Numbered from the stretch's first letter, positions 32,076-42,798 are shown. The stretch: 55,338 nucleotides of DNA from an uncultured Bacillota bacterium (GCA_947073765.1 CAMTMZ010000014.1:1-55338), one strand, 5' to 3'. Translations and numbers: made by a program. The notes: generated by a model from the sequence alone, not told the origin.

Positions 32076-32108
32076 CTGCCCGGTGGGAGGCCCCGCCGGG
32101 CAGTTTTT
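32076..32108 (+). terminator. Terminator after the DUF4015-like gene
   Basis: CTGCCCGG pairs with CCGGGCAG (inner GGG/CCC extends it) and is followed by TTTTT. It separates this gene from the V-ATPase operon. Confidence 0.88.
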
Positions 32109-32182
32109 GCGCAAAGAAGAAAATGTGCCAAAAATTCGGGCAAACGAGGGGAATTGTCCAGGTAAAATCGGTGAAAAAGGAC

Positions 32183-32211
32183 TTGAATTTTTGAAGGAAA
32201 TTTAATACAAT
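32183..32211 (+). promoter_or_regulatory. Promoter of the V-type ATPase operon
   Basis: TTGAAT (32183-32188), 17 bases, TACAAT (32206-32211), about 50 bases before the first gene. No other promoter of this quality is seen within the operon. Confidence 0.78.
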
Positions 32212-32260
32212 GAAGAGTAGCGAAAGCTTCATTCTAGCATTGGAAAAAGGTGGTGAAAAC

Positions 32261-32575
32261 ATGGCATTAGAAGCGATCCAGACGGTCACCCAGGCAGAGG
32301 CGAAAGCCAAGGCCGACCGGGAAGCCGCTGCGGCCCAGGCCAAGCAGAAGCTGGCCGACGCCCAGCGGGAAGCGAAGCAGGCTGTGGAGCAGGCCCGAGG
32401 CCAGGCCCGAGAGGAGGCCCGTCGAATGATGGCGGAGGCAGAGGCCAAGGCCGCTGAGCTGACCAAGGAGGAACTGAAGCGAGCGGCGGCGAACTGCGAA
32501 ACGCTGAAGCAAAATGCCCGAGGGCGGCTGGAGCAGGCCGCGCAGCTTATTGTTGGAAGGGTCGTGGAACGGTAA
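32261..32575 (+). CDS. ntpF: V-type ATPase peripheral-stalk subunit (G/H type; NtpF of E. hirae)
   Basis: Predicted 104-residue, nearly all-helical, Ala/Glu/Lys/Gln-rich coiled-coil protein (EAKAKADREAAAAQAKQKLA and so on). This is the form of the peripheral-stalk subunit that pairs with subunit E to hold the A3B3 head to subunit I. ATG 32261 is preceded by AAGGTGGTG; the upstream ATG at 32210 lies in the -10 box and has no ribosome site. It is first in an operon whose order equals E. hirae ntpFIKECGABD. Identity rests on composition and position, since such coiled coils have little fixed sequence. Confidence 0.85.
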   Translation: MALEAIQTVTQAEAKAKADREAAAAQAKQKLADAQREAKQAVEQARGQAREEARRMMAEAEAKAAELTKEELKRAAANCETLKQNARGRLEQAAQLIVGRVVER

Positions 32576-34503
32576 TGGCGATCGTAAAAATGAAGCACCT
32601 GCGCATGGTGGCCATGACCAGCGACCGGGAGGAGCTGCTGCGCAGGCTCCAGCACGCCGGCTGTGTGGAGATTGTCCAGCCCCAGGCTGACCCGGAGGAT
32701 CCCCTATGGGCCGGAATTGCCCGTCCCAAGGCGGGGGGACTGGCCGCTGCCCAGGAGGAGAAGACGCAGGCCGAGCGGGCGCTGGAGGTCCTCAAGCGGT
32801 ACGCGCCGGTTAAGAGCGGCTTTCTGGCGCCTAAGCCGGGCGTGGGGGAGGACGAGCTCCTGAGCGAGGAACGGGCTCAAAGTGCCCGGGAGGCCGCCCA
32901 GGAGGTCAACACCCTGGACAAGCGGCTGGCCGCCATCCACGGGGAGGAAAATAAGCTTCAGGCCCAGCGGGCGGTGCTGCTTCCCTGGCTGAGCCTGGAT
33001 CTGCCCCTGGAGACTCCTTCCACCCCCCAGATTACCATCCAGCTGGGTACTCTGCCCGCGGCTGTCCCCATGAATCAGGCGGAGGGAGAGCTCCGGGCCG
33101 CCAGCGAGCTGGCTGAGCTGACGGAGGTCTCTACCGACCGGGACGCCCACTACTGCACCTTGGTGTGCCACGCCAGCGGGGCGGAAAGTGTGCTGGAGGT
33201 CCTGAAGACCCTGGGCTGGTCCCGGGCCAACCTCCGGGACTGGGCAGGTACTGCGGCGGAAAACACAGCCCGTCTGGATCAGGAGCTGAAGGAGCTGAAA
33301 GCGGAGGCCGCCGCTATCCGGGAGAAGCTGTCTTCCATGGGGGCGTACAACGCCCCGCTGCGGCAGCTGTCCGATTTGGCGGGAGTCAACATCAGCAGGG
33401 AGGAATCCCGGGAAAAGCTGCTGGACACCGCTCAGACCTTCCTGCTGGAGGGCTGGGTTCCGGCAGAGAGCTGGCCCGCCCTGAAGGGAGAGCTGGAGCA
33501 GTATCCCTGCGCCTGTGAGGCGGCCGACCCCGCTCCCGAGGACTATGGCCAGGTTCCGGTCCAGCTGAAAAACAACATCCTGACCAAACCTCTGAATATG
33601 GTCACTGAGATGTACTCCCTTCCAGCCTACGGCACTCTGGACCCCAACCCCCTGATGGCTCCCTTCTTCATCCTGTTCTACGGGATTATGATGGCGGATA
33701 TGGGCTACGGCCTGCTCATGATGCTGGCCGGGGCCATTATTCTGAAAAAGAAGAAGCCCGGGGGCACCTTCGGCCATCTGTGCGGCCTGCTGGTGCTGTG
33801 CGGCATAACCACGTTTATCATGGGAGCCCTCACCGGCGGCTTCTTCGGAGATTTTCTCACCCAGGTGGTCAAGCTGACCACCGGCGGTGACTTTGCCCTG
33901 CCCGCCCTGTTCACCCCCTTGGAGGACACCATGATGATCCTGATTGGGGCCATGTGTCTGGGCTTTGTGCAGATTCTTGCCGGCATGGCCATCAGCTTTG
34001 TCAGCAAGCTGAAAAACGGCCAGGTGCTGGATGCCGTCTTTGAGGAGATCACCTGGTGGGTGGTCTTCGCCGGGCTGGGGCTGGCAATTATGGGGATTAC
34101 TCCCATTGTGCTGGCGGTCGGCGGCGTGCTGGTGGTGGCCGGCCCGATGATTCAAAACCAGGGCTTTGGCAAGGTGACGGGGATCTTCGGCTCTCTGTAC
34201 AACCATGTGACGGGCTACTTTGGGGATATTCTGTCCTATTCCCGTCTCATGGCGCTGATGCTGGCCGGCAGCGTCATCGCTCAGGTGTTCAACACCCTGG
34301 GGGCGATTCCCGGCAACATCGTAATTTTCCTGATTATCTCTTTTGCGGGCAACACGTTGAACTTTGCTCTGAACCTGCTGGGCTGCTATGTCCACGACCT
34401 GCGTCTGCAGTGCCTGGAGTATTTCGGCAAGTTCTATCAGGACGGCGGAAGGCCCTTCCGGCCCCTGAATCTCAATACTAAATACTACGAAGTAGTTAAA
34501 TAA
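32575..34503 (+). CDS. ntpI: V-type ATPase subunit I (a subunit)
   Basis: Predicted 642-residue stator and ion-channel subunit. The N-terminal cytoplasmic half (about 1-330) is helical and coiled-coil (MKHLRMVAMTSDREELLRRLQ, TLGWSRANLRDWAG, LEGWVPAESW). The C-terminal half has about seven to eight transmembrane helices, beginning at LDPNPLMAPFFILFYGIMMADMG. YFGDILSYSRLMALMLAGSVIA carries the essential Arg of the ion half-channels. Its start overlaps the previous stop by one base. Confidence 0.95.
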   Translation: MAIVKMKHLRMVAMTSDREELLRRLQHAGCVEIVQPQADPEDPLWAGIARPKAGGLAAAQEEKTQAERALEVLKRYAPVKSGFLAPKPGVGEDELLSEERAQSAREAAQEVNTLDKRLAAIHGEENKLQAQRAVLLPWLSLDLPLETPSTPQITIQLGTLPAAVPMNQAEGELRAASELAELTEVSTDRDAHYCTLVCHASGAESVLEVLKTLGWSRANLRDWAGTAAENTARLDQELKELKAEAAAIREKLSSMGAYNAPLRQLSDLAGVNISREESREKLLDTAQTFLLEGWVPAESWPALKGELEQYPCACEAADPAPEDYGQVPVQLKNNILTKPLNMVTEMYSLPAYGTLDPNPLMAPFFILFYGIMMADMGYGLLMMLAGAIILKKKKPGGTFGHLCGLLVLCGITTFIMGALTGGFFGDFLTQVVKLTTGGDFALPALFTPLEDTMMILIGAMCLGFVQILAGMAISFVSKLKNGQVLDAVFEEITWWVVFAGLGLAIMGITPIVLAVGGVLVVAGPMIQNQGFGKVTGIFGSLYNHVTGYFGDILSYSRLMALMLAGSVIAQVFNTLGAIPGNIVIFLIISFAGNTLNFALNLLGCYVHDLRLQCLEYFGKFYQDGGRPFRPLNLNTKYYEVVK

Positions 34504-35046
<543 letters not shown>

Positions 35047-35062
35047 GGCGGGAGAGAAGTCA

Positions 35063-35749
35063 ATGGAAGGAATCGAAAAAATCACCGCAAAGCTGGAGCA
35101 GGACGCCCAGGCTGAGATTGGCAGGCTGATGGCCGAAGCGGACCAGAAGATCCAGGCCATCCGGGCCAATGCCGCGGCCCAGGCCCAGCAGGAGGCCAAC
35201 GAGATCGTGGAGAAGGGCCGTATGGCCGCCAGTGAGCGGCTGGAGCGGCTGAGCTCCGCCTCCCAGATGGAGCGGCGCAAGCTGGAGCTGGCCGCCAAGC
35301 AGGAGGTGCTGGGCGAGGCCTTTGCCCTGGCCCTGGAAAAGCTGTGCACCCTGCCGGAAAAGGACTACATCGACCTTCTCACCAAGCTGGCCCTGGAGGC
35401 GTCCTCCTCTGGAAAGGAGCAGCTTATCTTCTCCCAGAAGGACCGGAACACCGTGGGCAAGCAGGTGGTTATGGCTGTCAATGACGCCCTGATTAAGGAG
35501 CGGGCGCCCTCTCTGCCCCCGGAGGTCACCAAGTCCAGAGTGGGCACTCTGATGGATAAGCTGGTCCACAATACCACGGCCATCGTCACCGGAGCGGGAC
35601 TCACCCTGTCTGAACAGACCAGGGACATCAGAGGCGGCTTTATCATGGTGGACGGGGATGTAGAGATCAACTGCGCCTTTGAAACCCTGGTTCGCCTCCA
35701 GCGGGAGGGGATGGAGAAGAAGGTCGCTGACACGTTGTTTCAATCATAA
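35063..35749 (+). CDS. ntpE: V-type ATPase subunit E (peripheral stalk)
   Basis: Predicted 228 residues. The N-terminal long helix (GIEKITAKLEQDAQAEIGRL through about 110) pairs with the G-type stalk subunit. The C-terminal globular part (about 115-228; DLLTKLALEASSSGKEQ, GGFIMVDGDVEINCAFETLV) is typical of subunit E and binds the head. It is fourth in the operon, 16 bases after the proteolipid gene. Confidence 0.92.
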   Translation: MEGIEKITAKLEQDAQAEIGRLMAEADQKIQAIRANAAAQAQQEANEIVEKGRMAASERLERLSSASQMERRKLELAAKQEVLGEAFALALEKLCTLPEKDYIDLLTKLALEASSSGKEQLIFSQKDRNTVGKQVVMAVNDALIKERAPSLPPEVTKSRVGTLMDKLVHNTTAIVTGAGLTLSEQTRDIRGGFIMVDGDVEINCAFETLVRLQREGMEKKVADTLFQS

Positions 35750-35766
35750 GGAAGGGGGCAGCTGCT

Positions 35767-36753
35767 TTGTCCCACCGAAAAAAGGATACTGACTATCTGG
35801 CCATCTCCGCCCGAATCAGGGCGATGGAGAACCGGCTGCTTACCCGGGAGCGGATGGACCGCATGATCGAGGCCCGGGATGACACCGAGGCCATGAAGCT
35901 GCTGGCCGAGTGCGGCTATGACGAGGGCGCCGGTCTGGACGCCGCCCTGGCGCGGGCCCGTGCCGAGGTCTTTAAAGATATGGAGCAGGGGGCGCCCGAC
36001 CCCCGGCTGGTAGAGGTATTTCAGATCAAATACGACTACCACAACGCGAAAACCATCCTCAAGGCCCAGGCGGTGGGGAGCGACCCGGAGCGGCTGCTGC
36101 TGTTCGGGGGGCGTTACGACCCCGCCCAGCTGTATGACGGATGGAAACGTGAGGCGCTCAGCGGCACCAGCGAGATGTTCAAACGGGCCATGGAGCAGGC
36201 TGAAACGGCCCTGACCGAGGGGGGAGACCCCCAGCAGGCCGACCTGATTCTGGACCGGGCCTGTTACAGCGAGATGGCCCAGCTGGCCAAAGAGCTGCGC
36301 AGCCCGTTTTTGGAGGGCTACGTCCGCCTGTGTGTAGATACGGCCAATCTGCGCGCTGCCGTCCGGGTTCATCGGATGGGACGGGAGGGGGAGTTCCTGC
36401 GTCAGGTGCTGCTGCCCGGGGGCAATGTCTCCGAGGGGGCCATCGCCGCTGCCCGGGGGGACGCCCTGGGAGAGGTGTTCCGCTCCGGGCCCCTGGCCCA
36501 GGCGGCCGATCTGGGGGCCAGACTGGCCCATCCGGGCGGGGAATCCCTCACCGCGTTTGAGCGGGAGTGCGACAACGCCCTCACCGCCTACCTGGCCGCC
36601 GCCCGGCGCGTTCCCTTCGGGGAGGAGACGGTTATCGGCTATTTGTACGCCAAGGAGCAGGAGTTCACCGCCATCCGGGCCATTTTTGCCGGCCGGGCGG
36701 CGGGGCTGGATGGAGAGACTATCCGCTCCCGGCTCCGGGAAACCTATGTGTAA
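35767..36753 (+). CDS. ntpC: V-type ATPase subunit C (d-type, V0D/AC39)
   Basis: Predicted 328-residue, mostly helical protein that couples the central rotor to the c ring. TDYLAISARIRAMENRLLT at the N-terminus, FQIKYDYHNAKTILKAQ and GEETVIGYLYAKEQEFTAIRAIFAG near the C-terminus are the family blocks. The start codon is TTG 35767, eight bases after AAGGAAGGGGG; no ATG or GTG gives the full N-terminus. Confidence 0.92.
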   Translation: MSHRKKDTDYLAISARIRAMENRLLTRERMDRMIEARDDTEAMKLLAECGYDEGAGLDAALARARAEVFKDMEQGAPDPRLVEVFQIKYDYHNAKTILKAQAVGSDPERLLLFGGRYDPAQLYDGWKREALSGTSEMFKRAMEQAETALTEGGDPQQADLILDRACYSEMAQLAKELRSPFLEGYVRLCVDTANLRAAVRVHRMGREGEFLRQVLLPGGNVSEGAIAAARGDALGEVFRSGPLAQAADLGARLAHPGGESLTAFERECDNALTAYLAAARRVPFGEETVIGYLYAKEQEFTAIRAIFAGRAAGLDGETIRSRLRETYV

Positions 36754-36767
36754 GGGGGTGGGCGGAA

Positions 36768-37076
36768 GTGTATAAAATTGCCGCGATGGGCGATAAGGAC
36801 AGCGTACTGGGCTTTAAGGCCCTGGGGCTGGAGGTCTGCCCTGTAGATTCCCCTGAACAGGGCCGTGAGGCCCTGCACCGCATGGCGAAGGAGAACTACG
36901 CCATCATCTATATGACCGAGCAGCTGGCCGCCCAGCTCCCCCAGGAGATCGCCCGGTATAAGGACGCCCTCACTCCGGCCATCATCCTGATTCCCGGCAA
37001 AGAGGGCTCCCTGGGCATTGGCATGGCCAATGTGAAGACCGCCGTGGAGCGGGCGGTCGGCGCGGATATACTCTAA
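36768..37076 (+). CDS. ntpG: V-type ATPase subunit F (central stalk; NtpG of E. hirae)
   Basis: Predicted 102 residues. MYKIAAMGDKDSVLGFKALGLEV is the V-ATPase F N-terminus; YAIIYMTEQLAAQL and PAIILIPGKEG follow, then the C-terminal helix. It binds subunit D in the rotor. Translation starts at GTG 36768 behind GGGGTGGG; the longer open frame upstream lies within ntpC and is not used. Note on names: this is subunit F in general nomenclature but NtpG in E. hirae. Confidence 0.92.
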   Translation: MYKIAAMGDKDSVLGFKALGLEVCPVDSPEQGREALHRMAKENYAIIYMTEQLAAQLPQEIARYKDALTPAIILIPGKEGSLGIGMANVKTAVERAVGADIL

Positions 37077-37106
37077 AAATACCCAGAAAGAAGGTTTGTA
37101 TAGCCT

Positions 37107-38882
37107 ATGGGAAAAATTGTTAAGGTCTCCGGCCCGCTGGTGGTGGCCACCGGCATGGAGGAGGCCAATATGGCCGACGTGGTCCGTGTAGGTGAGCAGC
37201 GCCTGATTGGTGAGATCCTCACCATGACCGGCGGCTCAGCTTCCATCCAAGTCTATGAGGAGACCTCCGGCCTGGGCCCCGGCGCTGACGTGGTCACCAC
37301 TGGCGCTCCTCTGTCCGTGGAGCTGGGCCCCGGCCTGATTGAGAACATCTACGACGGCATCCAGCGCCCGCTGGAGGTCATCATGCAGAAGGTCAAGGGC
37401 AATAACCTGCCCCGCGGCGTGGAGGTGCCCGCCCTGGACCGGGAGAAGAAATGGGCCTTTACCGCCACGGTGAAAGCCGGCGATAAGGTGGTGGGCGGCG
37501 ACATCATCGGCACCGTCCAGGAGACCAACTCCATCCTCCACAAGATTATGATCCCCCCCAAGATGAGCGGCACCATTGAGTCCATTGAGTCCGGCTCCTT
37601 CACCGTGCTGGACAAGATCGGCGTTTTGGTGGACGGCAAGGGGGAGAAGCACGATCTGACCATGATGCAGAAGTGGCCTGTCCGTGTGGGACGGCCTTAC
37701 AAGCACAAGTATCCCCCGGTGATCCCCCTTCAGTCCGGCCAGCGGATTGTGGACACCTTCTTCCCCGTGGCCAAGGGGGGAACCGCGGCGATTCCCGGGC
37801 CCTTCGGTTCGGGTAAGACAGTGATGCAGCACGCCCTGGCCAAGTTCTCTGACGTGGACGTGGTCATCTATATCGGCTGCGGCGAGCGGGGCAACGAGAT
37901 GACCGACGTGCTCCGGGAGTTCCCCGAGCTGATCGACCCCCGCACCGGCGAGACGCTGATGAAGCGGACGGTGCTCATCGCAAACACCTCCGACATGCCG
38001 GTGGCCGCGCGGGAGGCATCCATTTACACCGGCATCACCATTGCCGAGTACTTCCGTGACATGGGCTACGCCGTGGCGGTAATCGCCGACTCAACCTCCC
38101 GCTGGGCAGAGGCTCTGCGTGAGATGTCCGGCCGACTGGAGGAGATGCCCGGCGAGGAGGGCTACCCCGCCTATCTGTCCTCCCGTCTGGCCCAGTTCTA
38201 CGAGCGGGCCGGTTCTGTGTCCTGCCTGGGCTCCGACGAGGACCGCAGGGGCTCCCTGACCGCCGTGGGCGCGGTCTCTCCTCCTGGCGGCGACCTGTCC
38301 GAGCCCGTTTCCCAGGCCACTATGCGTATCGTCAAGGTCTTCTGGGCGCTGGACGCCTCTCTGGCCTACCGCCGCCACTTCCCCGCCATTAACTGGCTGA
38401 CCTCCCACACCCTGTATCTGGACTCTCTGCGCCCCTGGTATGACGAGAATCTGGGCAAGGACTTTCTCCTCAACCGGGAGTGGGCTATGTCTACCCTCCA
38501 GGAGGAGGCCAACCTGAACGAGATTGTACAGCTGGTGGGTAAGGACTCCCTGTCTGCCAAAGACCAGATCACCCTTGAGATCGCCAAGATGCTCCGGGAG
38601 GATTTTCTCCAGCAGAATTCCTTTGTGGACATCGACTCTTACTCTGAGTACGACCGGCAGGCCCGGATGCTGGCGATGATCCGCCACTACGAGGACCTGT
38701 GCCGGGACGCCTCCGCCAAGGGGGGCAGTCTCAACGACCTGTTCGATCTCCCCGTGCGGGAGAAGATTGGCCGCGCCAAGTCGGTGGTGGCCGACGAGTA
38801 CCAGGCCGCCTATGACATCATCAACAAGGAGATGGAGGAGCAGATCGCCGCCATCGCTGAGAAGGGAGCGGATGAAGCGTGA
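37107..38882 (+). CDS. ntpA: V-type ATPase catalytic subunit A
   Basis: Predicted 591-residue catalytic subunit. An N-terminal beta-barrel ([15 protein letters not shown]) is followed by the V-type-specific non-homologous insert. The nucleotide domain has Walker A GPFGSGKT (231-238), [10 protein letters not shown] with the catalytic Glu, and [31 protein letters not shown] across separate blocks. Length matches bacterial V/A-type A subunits. It ends overlapping the B subunit start by four bases. Confidence 0.97.
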   Translation: MGKIVKVSGPLVVATGMEEANMADVVRVGEQRLIGEILTMTGGSASIQVYEETSGLGPGADVVTTGAPLSVELGPGLIENIYDGIQRPLEVIMQKVKGNNLPRGVEVPALDREKKWAFTATVKAGDKVVGGDIIGTVQETNSILHKIMIPPKMSGTIESIESGSFTVLDKIGVLVDGKGEKHDLTMMQKWPVRVGRPYKHKYPPVIPLQSGQRIVDTFFPVAKGGTAAIPGPFGSGKTVMQHALAKFSDVDVVIYIGCGERGNEMTDVLREFPELIDPRTGETLMKRTVLIANTSDMPVAAREASIYTGITIAEYFRDMGYAVAVIADSTSRWAEALREMSGRLEEMPGEEGYPAYLSSRLAQFYERAGSVSCLGSDEDRRGSLTAVGAVSPPGGDLSEPVSQATMRIVKVFWALDASLAYRRHFPAINWLTSHTLYLDSLRPWYDENLGKDFLLNREWAMSTLQEEANLNEIVQLVGKDSLSAKDQITLEIAKMLREDFLQQNSFVDIDSYSEYDRQARMLAMIRHYEDLCRDASAKGGSLNDLFDLPVREKIGRAKSVVADEYQAAYDIINKEMEEQIAAIAEKGADEA

Positions 38883-40267
38883 TTCGAGAGTATAAAACGA
38901 TTGAAGAGATCTCCGGTCCTCTGATGGTGGTAAAGCGGGTCCAGGGCGTCACCTACGACGAGCTGGCTGAGGTGGAGCTCACTGATGGCACCATCCGCCG
39001 CTGTAAGGTGCTGGAGGTCAACGGCGACTCCGCCGTGGTCCAGCTGTTCGAGGCCTCCGCCGGCATCAACCTGGCTGAGTCCAAAATCCGTTTCCTGGGC
39101 CACCCTCTTCAGCTGGCCGTCTCCGGCGACATGCTGGGCCGGGTATTCAACGGCATGGGACAGCCCATCGATGGCGGTCCCGCCATCCTGGCTGACGAGT
39201 ACCGGGACATCAACGGTCTGGCTATGAACCCCGCGGCCCGGAACTACCCCAACGAGTTCATCCAGACGGGCATCTCCACCATCGACGGGCTGAACACCCT
39301 GGTCCGCGGCCAGAAGCTGCCTATCTTCTCCGGCTCCGGCCTGCCTCACTCCGCCCTGGCCGCCCAGATCGCCCGCCAGGCCAAGGTTCTGGACGGCGAG
39401 AGTAATTTCGCCGTGGTCTTTGCGGCCATCGGCATCACCTTTGAAGAGTCGGAGTTCTTTGTCCAGGAGTTTAAACGCACTGGCGCCATCGACAGAACGG
39501 TTCTCTTCACCAATCTGGCCAACGACCCGGCGGTCGAGCGTATCGCCACCCCCCGCATGGCGCTCACAGCGGCGGAGTATCTGGCCTTTGAGAAGGGGAT
39601 GCACGTGCTGGTTATCCTCACGGACATCACCAACTACGCCGAGGCCCTGCGCGAGGTGTCGGCGGCCAAGAAGGAGGTCCCGGGCCGCCGGGGCTACCCG
39701 GGCTACCTGTACACCGACTTGGCCACCCTCTACGAGCGTGCCGGACGTCAGGTTGGTAAGGAGGGGTCCATCACCATGATCCCCATCCTCACCATGCCTG
39801 AGGACGACAAGACCCACCCCATCCCGGACCTGACCGGCTATATTACCGAGGGCCAGATTATACTGTCCCGGGAGCTGTTCCGCAAGGGCGTCAATCCCCC
39901 GGTGGATGTGCTGCCCTCCCTGTCCCGTTTGAAGGACAAGGGTACCGGCGAGGGCAAGACCCGTGAGGACCACGCCGGCACCATGAACCAGCTCTTTGCC
40001 GCTTACGCCACCGGCAAGGAAAACAAGGAGTTGATGTCCATCCTGGGTGAGGCGGCTTTGAGCCCCACAGACCTGCTCTACGCCAAATTCGCCGACGAGT
40101 TTGAGCGCCGCTACGTCTCCCAGGGAACGGACGAGAACCGCTCCATTTTTGAGACGCTGGACCTGGGTTGGGATCTGCTGTCCATTCTGCCTACCGGCGA
40201 GTTGAAGCGTATCAAGCCGGAGTTCATCGCCAAGTATATGCCCAAGAAGGAACAAGGGGGGGTATAA
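38879..40267 (+). CDS. ntpB: V-type ATPase non-catalytic subunit B
   Basis: Predicted 462 residues. [20 protein letters not shown] at the N-terminus, [24 protein letters not shown] in two blocks, and [18 protein letters not shown] in place of a working Walker A show that it is subunit [37 protein letters not shown], read as neighbouring blocks, is diagnostic. GTG 38879 overlaps the ntpA stop by four bases (GTGA). Confidence 0.97.
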   Translation: MIREYKTIEEISGPLMVVKRVQGVTYDELAEVELTDGTIRRCKVLEVNGDSAVVQLFEASAGINLAESKIRFLGHPLQLAVSGDMLGRVFNGMGQPIDGGPAILADEYRDINGLAMNPAARNYPNEFIQTGISTIDGLNTLVRGQKLPIFSGSGLPHSALAAQIARQAKVLDGESNFAVVFAAIGITFEESEFFVQEFKRTGAIDRTVLFTNLANDPAVERIATPRMALTAAEYLAFEKGMHVLVILTDITNYAEALREVSAAKKEVPGRRGYPGYLYTDLATLYERAGRQVGKEGSITMIPILTMPEDDKTHPIPDLTGYITEGQIILSRELFRKGVNPPVDVLPSLSRLKDKGTGEGKTREDHAGTMNQLFAAYATGKENKELMSILGEAALSPTDLLYAKFADEFERRYVSQGTDENRSIFETLDLGWDLLSILPTGELKRIKPEFIAKYMPKKEQGGV

Positions 40268-40975
40268 ATGCCTTCCACAACCATAAACCCCACCCGGCAG
40301 GAGCTGAACCGGCTGAAAAACCGCCTGCGCACTTCCATCCGGGGCCATAAGCTGCTCAAGGATAAGCGGGACGAGCTGATGAAGCAGTTCATGGACGTTG
40401 TCCGGGAAAACCGGGCCATCCGCAAGCGGGTGGAGGAGGGCCTGATGAAGGCCCACGGCGCCTTCACGGTAGCGGCGGCCCTCATGTCCCCTGAGATGCT
40501 GGAGCAGTCCCTGCTCTATCCCAAACAGAGCGTGGAGCTGGACATGACCTTCCAGAACATCATGTCGGTAGACGTACCTCAGTACCAATTCCACACCAGC
40601 AGCCAGGACCCTGGCGAGGTCTACCCCTACGGATTTGCCCAGACCAGCGGTGAGCTGGACGACGCGGTAGACGCACTGTCCCGGGTGCTCAGTGACATGC
40701 TGCGTCTGGCTGAGGTGGAAAAGACTTCTCAGCTGCTGGCGGAAGAGATTGAGAAGACCCGCCGCCGGGTCAATGCCCTGGAGTACGTGAAGATTCCTGA
40801 GATGCAGGCCAACATCAAGTATATCACCATGAAGCTGGATGAAAATGAGCGCTCCAACACGATCCGCCTTATGAAGGTCAAGGACCTCATCCTGAAAGAG
40901 GCCATCCAGGAGAAGCGCGCGGAGGACGCCCACGCCATCAAGACCTTTGGCGGAGAGGCTCCGGTTCAGGCGTAA
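40268..40975 (+). CDS. ntpD: V-type ATPase subunit D (central shaft)
   Basis: Predicted 235-residue, long antiparallel coiled-coil rotor shaft. INPTRQELNRLKNRLRTS and GHKLLKDKRDELMKQFM at the N-terminus and RRVNALEYVKIPEMQANIKY near the C-terminus are the signatures. The ATG immediately follows the ntpB stop with no spacing; GAACAAGGGGGG upstream serves as ribosome site. It is the last gene of the operon, followed by a hairpin. Confidence 0.96.
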   Translation: MPSTTINPTRQELNRLKNRLRTSIRGHKLLKDKRDELMKQFMDVVRENRAIRKRVEEGLMKAHGAFTVAAALMSPEMLEQSLLYPKQSVELDMTFQNIMSVDVPQYQFHTSSQDPGEVYPYGFAQTSGELDDAVDALSRVLSDMLRLAEVEKTSQLLAEEIEKTRRRVNALEYVKIPEMQANIKYITMKLDENERSNTIRLMKVKDLILKEAIQEKRAEDAHAIKTFGGEAPVQA

Positions 40976-40989
40976 AAGAAAACACACAG

Positions 40990-41024
40990 AGGTACTGCCC
41001 GGTCATACCCGGGCAGTACCTTTC
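40990..41024 (+). terminator. Terminator or attenuator after the V-ATPase operon
   Basis: Perfect 13-bp stem AGGTACTGCCCGG / CCGGGCAGTACCT with a 6-base loop. Only TTTC follows, so termination may be partial, and the next gene's AAGGAGG starts within a few bases. Confidence 0.7.
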
Positions 41025-41038
41025 GATAAGGAGGTACT

Positions 41039-41629
41039 ATGAGCTTAGTGCAAGCGGTCCTGTGTGACCAGTTCGCCTTTGTGGCCGGGGAACAGCAGCT
41101 GAACCTGAGCAGCGGCGGTGTTCTGCACAATTTCAGGAAGATTTTTAAGGTCAACGAAACCGTTATTATCGGCCTGTCTGGGGTGATTGAGGATAATTAC
41201 TACCTGTTTCAGGACTATCTGAATGTGGACTTCACCCTAAAGGGGAACTGTACCGACAGCCTGCGGGAGGTATTTGACCGGGTCACCGCCCGCTATGGGG
41301 AAATGACTAGCCAGGGAGAATGTGATGTGTTCAGTTTGGTCTGCGGCTGGAACGGCACCGGATTTGAGGCAAAGACCTTTTTCATCAACTCAGCCTGCGG
41401 CGAGGATAGCAGAATCACAGATGTAAAACCGGAGCACGCCAGGGACGCCAAGCTGATCTCCTGCGGAGATAATCGGCACTACGAAAATTTTCTGGCCGGA
41501 GTGTACAAGTATGGCTTTGAGGTCTACGCGCTCCAGCGGGCCTTTCGGGATGTATTGGCTCAGGGTGTTATGTTTGACGACTATATTGACAAAAATGCCC
41601 AGTTTGAACTGATCAGAAAACCGGAATAG
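41039..41629 (+). CDS. Hypothetical protein, possibly Ntn-hydrolase-like
   Basis: Predicted 196 residues, no signal peptide, no transmembrane helix. The first part alternates short strands and polar turns (SLVQAVLCDQFAFVAGEQQ, ETVIIGLSGVIEDNYYLFQDYL), vaguely recalling Ntn-hydrolase or proteasome-like folds, but no catalytic Thr, Cys or Ser can be assigned. I do not recognise the family with confidence. A strong AAGGAGG precedes the ATG by four bases. It starts 14 bases after the V-ATPase terminator stem and may be transcribed by read-through. Confidence 0.7.
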   Translation: MSLVQAVLCDQFAFVAGEQQLNLSSGGVLHNFRKIFKVNETVIIGLSGVIEDNYYLFQDYLNVDFTLKGNCTDSLREVFDRVTARYGEMTSQGECDVFSLVCGWNGTGFEAKTFFINSACGEDSRITDVKPEHARDAKLISCGDNRHYENFLAGVYKYGFEVYALQRAFRDVLAQGVMFDDYIDKNAQFELIRKPE

Positions 41630-41748
41630 AAACTGTGTGTGTTCTGCAGGCATGACATAGCGCAGGGAAAAGTTTTGTACGGATGAAGTGATATGCTCTG
41701 CTCGTGTCAACTCAACAAGAGGAGCTATTCGAGGGAGAGGGGACACCT

Positions 41749-42654
41749 GTGAAAAAATTAACTATTTTTCTGCTTCTTGTCGTATTGCTCAGCACTGCGT
41801 GCAGTCAGACGTCTAAAATTTTGGAAGAACCTCCACTGGAATCAGTGGACGATGTAATGGAACAAGCGCCAACTGTTCCAGAGACAGAAGACCATATCCT
41901 CTTGACCATGGAGGCTTCTCTGGCGGACGGGCGAACGCTGATGCTGGAGGCATTCGGAAAGCGGATAGATGAGTACAACTGGGGTGTCCGAGAGGTGAGG
42001 GTCTACGACGGGGAGGACCTGCTGCAAACGGTTTTTGCCAGAGAGGCCATTGAGCCGGAGTGGGACCATGGCGATGGTGGTCTGGTTGAGGACTTCTACG
42101 ACTACACCACATGCTGGTCCCCGGAAGAAACTATGGAGGTTCTGGACCTGAATTTTGACGGAAACACAGACTTTGGCCTTTTCGGCTGGTCTCCCAACAA
42201 CACAATCCCCTACTATTACTGGCAATGGGATGGCGAGCGGTATCAATTCGCTTTCACCATGCTGGGGGCTGAAGTCCACCCGGAGACCGGGGAGGTTTCC
42301 TCTGAGTATAAGGTGGGCGGGGATGGGATTCTGTACCAATGGGACTACTACCGGCCTGATGATGAGGGAAATCTCTACTTGGTCCGGCAGGAGCGGGAGC
42401 GCTATGGCTTCCCGAACCTGGACTCCGACCGCGGCGGGGCCCTGGAGACCTGGATCCCTCGAGAGGACGTTGTGATCCGGCCCCGATACACTGCTGAGCA
42501 AGGCGAGGACAAGCTGGTTTTGATTCGCCGGGAGATTCCCGTCTATGAAGTTCACACCGACAACACCGTCTCCCACTTTACGGAGATTTGGGAGCTGAGA
42601 GATGGTTATCTGCAGATGACCAGTCGGGAAGAGTATGTCTATAGCGAAGCCTGA
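41749..42654 (+). CDS. Lipoprotein of unknown function
   Basis: Predicted 301 residues. Signal peptide and lipobox LSTAC give a lipid-anchored surface protein. The mature part is acidic and rich in aromatic residues (YNWGVREVRVYDGEDLL, LDLNFDGNTDFGLFGWSPN, YYWQWDGERYQF), with repeated WDG/FDG turns. LDLNFDGNTDFG looks like a Ca-binding or FG-GAP-like turn seen in many bacterial lipoproteins that describe 'entity' values. GTG 41749 is chosen over GTG 41704 because it yields an intact signal peptide and has GAGGGAGAGGGG upstream. No function is assigned. Confidence 0.72.
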   Translation: MKKLTIFLLLVVLLSTACSQTSKILEEPPLESVDDVMEQAPTVPETEDHILLTMEASLADGRTLMLEAFGKRIDEYNWGVREVRVYDGEDLLQTVFAREAIEPEWDHGDGGLVEDFYDYTTCWSPEETMEVLDLNFDGNTDFGLFGWSPNNTIPYYYWQWDGERYQFAFTMLGAEVHPETGEVSSEYKVGGDGILYQWDYYRPDDEGNLYLVRQERERYGFPNLDSDRGGALETWIPREDVVIRPRYTAEQGEDKLVLIRREIPVYEVHTDNTVSHFTEIWELRDGYLQMTSREEYVYSEA

Positions 42655-42798
42655 CTTCCAATTGACCAAACATTTCATCTTTTGGGTGCCCTCCCTTGAT
42701 AAATGCTCTCGAGTTGAACGGAAGGAAAAGCTTTATTGACGTTTGACGCAAAATATGTCGTAATATACTGTCCGCCCCAATGGGCCTGGGCAGCGGTG

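Noticed and set aside
41704-41748. Longer start for the lipoprotein at GTG 41704
   Set aside because: It would place 15 polar residues before the signal peptide; GTG 41749 gives a proper signal peptide with a ribosome site.
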